Below are positions 60,299-64,000 of a DNA stretch of 64,000 nt, in pieces. This DNA is from Vreelandella rituensis (lineage in GTDB: Bacteria > Pseudomonadota > Gammaproteobacteria > Pseudomonadales > Halomonadaceae), in contig NZ_QPIJ01000001.1 in the NCBI RefSeq assembly GCF_003336665.1, positions 155,921-219,920 on the forward strand, written 5' to 3'. Below the pieces are notes generated by a model, which saw nothing but the letters and a program-made list of their open reading frames with translations, searched no databases and was not told the DNA's origin. The first letter of the stretch is position 1. Each line of letters starts with the position of its first letter. The translations under genes were made by a program, and so were the position numbers.

Positions 60299-62329
60299 AT
60301 GAATAAACCCTTATTGCCCGGGCAGACCGCCTTCATATTCGACCCCGATCAGCGGCGCATCGAGGCCGTCGATCTTATCGATCCATTGCCCGAGGCTTGC
60401 CAGCCGGACGCCCCTTTCGAGGACAAGGTGGCGCTGGCGCTGGAGAGCTTGGTCCGGCACATGGCTGAGGGGTATCACCTAATCACCGGCACTTCCTACG
60501 GAAAAGACTCGTCAGTCACCAACGCCCTGGTGTGCGCGGCCATGCACCGGGCGATCGAGCAAGGCATCAAGGTGCCTCACGCTATCTTCGCCCACGCCGA
60601 GGTGGGCTACGACAATCCCGTGATGGAGCAATACGCCTTGGGTGAGGCAAACGCCCTTAAAGCCTACATTGAGAAGCATAACCTGCCGGCCAGCGTCGAG
60701 GTTCAGTCACCGTCGCTGAGCAATGATTACATGGTCAATATGGTCGGGGGTCGCATGACCGCGACGATGCCGGGACAGGGCCGAGCCTGCGCCGATATGC
60801 TCAAGGTACAGACCAACAAGCAGCTCAAGCGCCGGTGTAAGTCACTGCTGCCGGGCAAGACCATCAACGTCGTTGGAAAGCGCTGGTCGGAAAGTGCTTC
60901 TCGGGCTCAAAATATGGCCGCCTCGGGCGAGCGCCCCGACCAGTTCGTGACCAACCGTGACGGAGAACGCCTGCTCTGCCCCATCGCCCACTTCACCCTG
61001 GATGATGTCGGGGAACACATCGGCATGACCAAGATGGCGCGTCAGTCCAGCGATGTGGCCGCTTTTGCGGCCTATGCCACCTACAGCGATTTCGAGGCCT
61101 TGACGCAGGTGTACCGTGACGGCAATGGCGGGGAATGCATGATCACGGCCTTTGCCAACGGCAAGGCTTCGTCTGCTGGATGTGGTCAGCGCTTTGGATG
61201 CTGGAGTTGTTCTCAAATCGAAAACGACCGCTCGATGGAGAACATGGTGGCTGAGAGTCATCCGCACTTGAAGCCCTTGCTCGATATCCGTCAGGCCATC
61301 GTCGATAACCACTGGGACCCGGACAAACGCAGCTGGCTGACCCGGGAACCCAACGAGTTCGGCGAGCTGGAAATCGGCCCCAACGCCTACAGCCCCGAGT
61401 TCTGTCGCGAGCTTCTGCGCTTCATCATCACCGCCCAGGCGAATGAAGAGGAACGCGCTGCCCAGGAAGGCACGGTGCCGGCCTTTCAAGTCTTCGATGA
61501 ACGCAAAGTGATGGCGATACAGGCGCTATGGTCCCGATACGGCTATCACGAGCCGTGGGCGGCCTTGAGTGACTGGCACGCCATCTACAACGGCAAGCGT
61601 TACTACCCCGAGGCTCGCGACGAGCCCGCCCTGCGCCAGGATTTCCCCAGCATTGCGGCGAAGGACCGGGCGCGTTTCCCGTTGACCGTCTTCACCGGCA
61701 AGGACGCGCCGGCGCTGCAAAGCATCGCCTGGAGCTTTGCCGGGGATTGTGTGCCATGGGAGGGCGACGGCCCCGACCCCCGGCTGGAGACCCAGGTGCC
61801 GCTCAACAGTGGCCCTCTGTTTGATGTCGATGCCGAAGGGGCGGAGCTGTTCGTCTGGATCATGGGGCCGGATGTCTTGAAAAAAGCCCGCGACCTCGAT
61901 CCCTTGATGGCATTGAAGCAGACCGAGCCTGACGTTTACCAGCGCTTTGCCGAAGCAAATCCCGGTCTTTTGCGCGATATCCGCAATCAGCAAGGTTACC
62001 CGCCCGGAACGCATCATGCCGATGTTGTCCGGCAAATGCTCTCCGTGGGCTTTCTCAGCATTCGCAAAGGCGATCGCGACGACTGGGAGCGCAAGCTGAC
62101 CGTGGCGGACAGCCTCGCATGGGGGGAGGTCTCTCAGATCATGGACAACCCCAAGGCGCTGCAGTATCTCGGCTACTCGATATCACGCTATGGCGGGGAT
62201 ATCGCTCCGCATATTGATAAAGCCGCGGCCATTCGTCTGTCCGATCAGGCTAAAGCACTCAAGGGTGACCCGGCACGCCCCGACCAAGGGGTGTCTCGGT
62301 TTGCCCGCCAATCCGGCTTGGATCTTTAA
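60299..62329 (+). CDS. DndC-like PAPS-reductase-fold protein, 676 aa
   Basis: The PP-loop is GTSYGKDSSV (residues 64-73), the ATP-pyrophosphatase motif of the PAPS reductase/DndC superfamily. Four cysteines, C280 and the cluster GCGQRFGCWSCSQIENDRSM (C295, C301, C304), match the Fe-S site of DndC, where the sequence is of the type RFGCWxCTxxxxDxSM. DndC activates sulfur transfer in DNA phosphorothioation, but DndA, B, D and E are absent here. The C-terminal 300 residues are unique. AAGGAG favours ATG 60299 over 60296. Confidence 0.72.
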   Translation: MNKPLLPGQTAFIFDPDQRRIEAVDLIDPLPEACQPDAPFEDKVALALESLVRHMAEGYHLITGTSYGKDSSVTNALVCAAMHRAIEQGIKVPHAIFAHAEVGYDNPVMEQYALGEANALKAYIEKHNLPASVEVQSPSLSNDYMVNMVGGRMTATMPGQGRACADMLKVQTNKQLKRRCKSLLPGKTINVVGKRWSESASRAQNMAASGERPDQFVTNRDGERLLCPIAHFTLDDVGEHIGMTKMARQSSDVAAFAAYATYSDFEALTQVYRDGNGGECMITAFANGKASSAGCGQRFGCWSCSQIENDRSMENMVAESHPHLKPLLDIRQAIVDNHWDPDKRSWLTREPNEFGELEIGPNAYSPEFCRELLRFIITAQANEEERAAQEGTVPAFQVFDERKVMAIQALWSRYGYHEPWAALSDWHAIYNGKRYYPEARDEPALRQDFPSIAAKDRARFPLTVFTGKDAPALQSIAWSFAGDCVPWEGDGPDPRLETQVPLNSGPLFDVDAEGAELFVWIMGPDVLKKARDLDPLMALKQTEPDVYQRFAEANPGLLRDIRNQQGYPPGTHHADVVRQMLSVGFLSIRKGDRDDWERKLTVADSLAWGEVSQIMDNPKALQYLGYSISRYGGDIAPHIDKAAAIRLSDQAKALKGDPARPDQGVSRFARQSGLDL

Positions 62330-62442
62330 GCACACCGCTTAGGCTCGATGTGGCTGTCGCATGATGCCTGCCTGCCAGAACCGCTGGCGCTGACATCATT
62401 CTGGTATAATGATCACAACATATTAATTTGCGAGGAAGCGAC

Positions 62443-63471
62443 GTGAACAAGTCAGACACCGGTACGGATGACCAGATGCAAAGCGCGGACATTGCCGACG
62501 CCCTGGCCGCCCAATCGCGCCAGCAGACCCAGTTGATGAACCAGTGGGTGCAGGGCGTCATGGCGGATCGGCAAAGCGAGCGTCGGGCCAAAACCTTTCG
62601 GCGCCTGCTGGGGTATTCCTTGTTGGCGGGGGTTGCCATTTTCTATGCGCTCTTGCTTTCCGGCAGCCTGAGTGTTTTTGGTGGCGGCAAGACTCAGAAA
62701 ACCCCGCACGTAGCCGTCGTGAAGGTCGAGGGACAGATCTCCTACGATAGCCCCGCCAGCGCAGACAACATCATTACCGCCCTGCGCTCAGCCTGGCAGG
62801 CCCCTAATGCCGAGGCGGTCCTCATCCGGATCAATAGCCCCGGCGGCTCTCCGGTACAGTCCCAGCGCATCTATCATGAAATTCTGCGACTGAAATCCGA
62901 AAGCCTCACCAACAAACCCGTCTATGCGGTGATCGAAGACATAGGCGCCAGCGGTGCTTACTATGTGGCCGCAGCGGCAGACGAGATTCGCGTCTCCCCT
63001 TCCAGCTTGGTCGGATCCATCGGCGTCATTCAGTCAAGCTTTGGTGCCAAGGACGCCATGGAATCACTGGGTATCGAGCGGCGTGTCTTTACGGCTGGCG
63101 ATAACAAGGCATTCCTCGACCCCTTCCGTGATGTCACCGAGGATCAAGTCGATTTCTGGCAGGGCGTGCTGAACACCGTCCATCAGCAGTTTATCGCGGA
63201 CGTGAAAGCCGGGCGCGGCGATCGCCTCAAGGACGATAAGGATGTTTTCAGCGGCCTTATCTGGTCCGGAGAGCAGGCCGTCGCGATGGGCTTGGCCGAC
63301 AGCATCGGTGACAGCAGCCAAATCTCCAGGGAGCTGTTCGATGGAGAGCATCGACTGGTGGACTACACCCCGAGCCAGCCCTTGTTCCAGCGGGTCGTTC
63401 GCCAGATTGGCGTGGTCGCCATGGATCTGATGAATGTGTCGCACAGTGAGACAGGACTCATGATGCGGTAA
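62443..63471 (+). CDS. sppA: S49-family signal-peptide peptidase-like protease, 342 aa
   Basis: GTG 62443 with GAGGAA upstream is preferred to TTG 62428. A membrane helix (GYSLLAGVAIFYALLLSGSL, residues about 55-75) anchors the protein, and the protease domain shows INSPGGSPVQSQRIYHEI, the catalytic serine region SGAYYVAAAADEI and GSIGVI, followed by the lysine-bearing region. This is an SppA/SohB-like enzyme. On plasmids these may degrade entry-exclusion or membrane proteins. Confidence 0.88.
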   Translation: MNKSDTGTDDQMQSADIADALAAQSRQQTQLMNQWVQGVMADRQSERRAKTFRRLLGYSLLAGVAIFYALLLSGSLSVFGGGKTQKTPHVAVVKVEGQISYDSPASADNIITALRSAWQAPNAEAVLIRINSPGGSPVQSQRIYHEILRLKSESLTNKPVYAVIEDIGASGAYYVAAAADEIRVSPSSLVGSIGVIQSSFGAKDAMESLGIERRVFTAGDNKAFLDPFRDVTEDQVDFWQGVLNTVHQQFIADVKAGRGDRLKDDKDVFSGLIWSGEQAVAMGLADSIGDSSQISRELFDGEHRLVDYTPSQPLFQRVVRQIGVVAMDLMNVSHSETGLMMR

Positions 63472-63516
63472 GCGTTCCCGGTCATTGCATTGCTTGAATG
63501 GGCAGACCGACTCAAC

Positions 63517-63551
63517 AAGGCCGACATATCGTGAATATGCCGGCCTTTTTG
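63517..63551 (+). terminator. Rho-independent terminator
   Basis: AAGGCCG and CGGCCTT with an inner CATAT/ATATG pairing and a CGTGA loop form a long hairpin followed by TTTTTG, after the S49 peptidase gene. Confidence 0.88.
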
Positions 63552-63605
63552 TTGCGTTCATTCCGGCTTGCGCAAAGCGAGAAGATAAATCAATACGAGT
63601 ATAAA

Positions 63606-64000
63606 CCTGGGTTATTCATGACGCAGGCCTGAAAATAAGAATGGCGAATGGTATTATCTAGGTAAATCAGTATGTTCCGCCAAGAACCTGACCCTAGAGG
63701 ACCATTCGCCATGGGTGAAAGATTACCGTCCTGGTCGCCGACCTGCAACGGCGCCGTTCATGTCCAGTTAAGTAGCGATGCCACCACCAGTGATGCTGGC
63801 GGATTAATACTCCGCGAAGCGCTCGATATCAGCGGCGTGATCAGCGCGCTTGACTATCACCTGGTGGATCCGCGTGATCCTTTGCGCGTACGTCACTCGC
63901 TGACCAGCCAACTCCGTACCGTCGTGCTGCAGCGAGCCATGGGATGGGGCGACTTGAGCGATACCGACGTACTGGGTCACGACCCGCTCTGGCGGTTGGC
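63606..64000 (+). mobile_element. IS1380-family element, left part only
   Basis: The transposase gene starts at 63711 and the sequence upstream to roughly 63606-63630 (CCTGGGTTATTCATGA or CCTGAAAATAAG) is probably the left end. The exact boundary and target duplication cannot be set because the right end is outside the window. An 11-bp inverted repeat (ATGGCGAATGG at 63641-63651, CCATTCGCCAT at 63702-63712) overlaps the start codon. Confidence 0.7.
63711..64000 (+). CDS. IS1380-family transposase, N-terminal part
   Basis: The frame MGERLPSWSPTCNGAVHVQLSSDATTSDAGGLILREALDISGVISALDYHLVDPRDPLRVRHSLTSQLRTVVLQRAMGWGDLSDTDVLGHDPLWR is intact to the window edge. The pattern SDAGGLILRE...ALDxHLxDPRDPxxVxHSL...R...GWxDxxDxDxLxxDPxx is the signature of IS1380-type DDE transposases; the asparates DATTSD and DTDVL region begin the catalytic fold. 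Confidence 0.85.
   Translation, partial: MGERLPSWSPTCNGAVHVQLSSDATTSDAGGLILREALDISGVISALDYHLVDPRDPLRVRHSLTSQLRTVVLQRAMGWGDLSDTDVLGHDPLWRL

Noticed and set aside
1..64000. tRNA, rRNA or complete type I-F system
   Set aside because: No tRNA or rRNA signature was noticed; the Csy4-like gene is embedded with DinG, Csf2 and Csf3, and cas1, cas2-3, csy1, csy2 and csy3 are absent.

Overview
The window looks like part of a large conjugative plasmid (or a plasmid-derived integrated element) of a gammaproteobacterium. Two MvaT-type H-NS proteins, a Pseudomonas-style DnaQ-fold protein and general codon use suggest Halomonadaceae or a relative in the Pseudomonas direction; this is inference, and no rRNA, tRNA, replication-initiator or partition gene was seen to settle it. 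The gene content is typical of a self-sufficient megaplasmid: its own RecA, SSB, HU, MvaT-like silencers, a Tus-family protein, a ZipA-like protein, type IV pilus genes, TraX, a chemoreceptor, and many conserved unknowns.

Layout. 0-6 kb: hypothetical genes, a PD-(D/E)XK-like nuclease, an acidic repeat protein, the first mvaT paralogue. 6-11 kb: recA, a P-loop kinase-like gene, a papain-like-fold candidate, a zinc-ribbon protein, then about 520 nt of highly structured non-coding RNA directly before a DnaQ-like gene that has lost its catalytic acids. 11-23 kb: small hypothetical operons, PilX-like, ZipA-like, tyrosine recombinase, TraX, Tus-like, the second mvaT paralogue, SF1 helicase. 23-26.5 kb: a J-domain-less DnaJ/GrpE fusion and a 781-aa unknown. 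26.7-32.7 kb: a type IV CRISPR-Cas locus with DinG, Csf2, Csf3, a Csy4/Cas6f-type processing enzyme, a divergent Csf1-like gene and a short array; no cas1/cas2. 32.8-36 kb: EAL protein and a 1.5-kb non-coding, hairpin-rich island. 36-42 kb: UPF1-like helicase, a VasI-like orphan and a decayed nuclease/helicase pair. 42-46 kb: Aer-like chemoreceptor and HU. 46-53 kb: type IV pilus operon and an M23 peptidase lipoprotein. 53-63.5 kb: unknowns, orphan C5 methyltransferase, SSB, a DndC-like PAPS-reductase-fold enzyme and an S49 peptidase. The right edge enters an IS1380-family element.

The least expected signal is a bipartite element, ATATAGGGGTC-N12-TGGGCGAAAA (read on the gene strand as TTTTCGCCCA-N12-GACCCCTATAT). 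It occurs five times, always with exactly 12 nt between the halves and always upstream of, and oriented toward, an uncharacterised gene or operon; at 59.1 kb two copies face apart between divergent genes. It behaves like a promoter class or operator for a plasmid regulon. Other leading candidates for new biology are the orphan structured RNA at 9.5-10.05 kb, the rearranged type IV CRISPR locus, the DnaJ-GrpE fusion, and a TATAACGGTATA-like motif that frames the non-coding island and also overlaps the start of the Tus-like gene.
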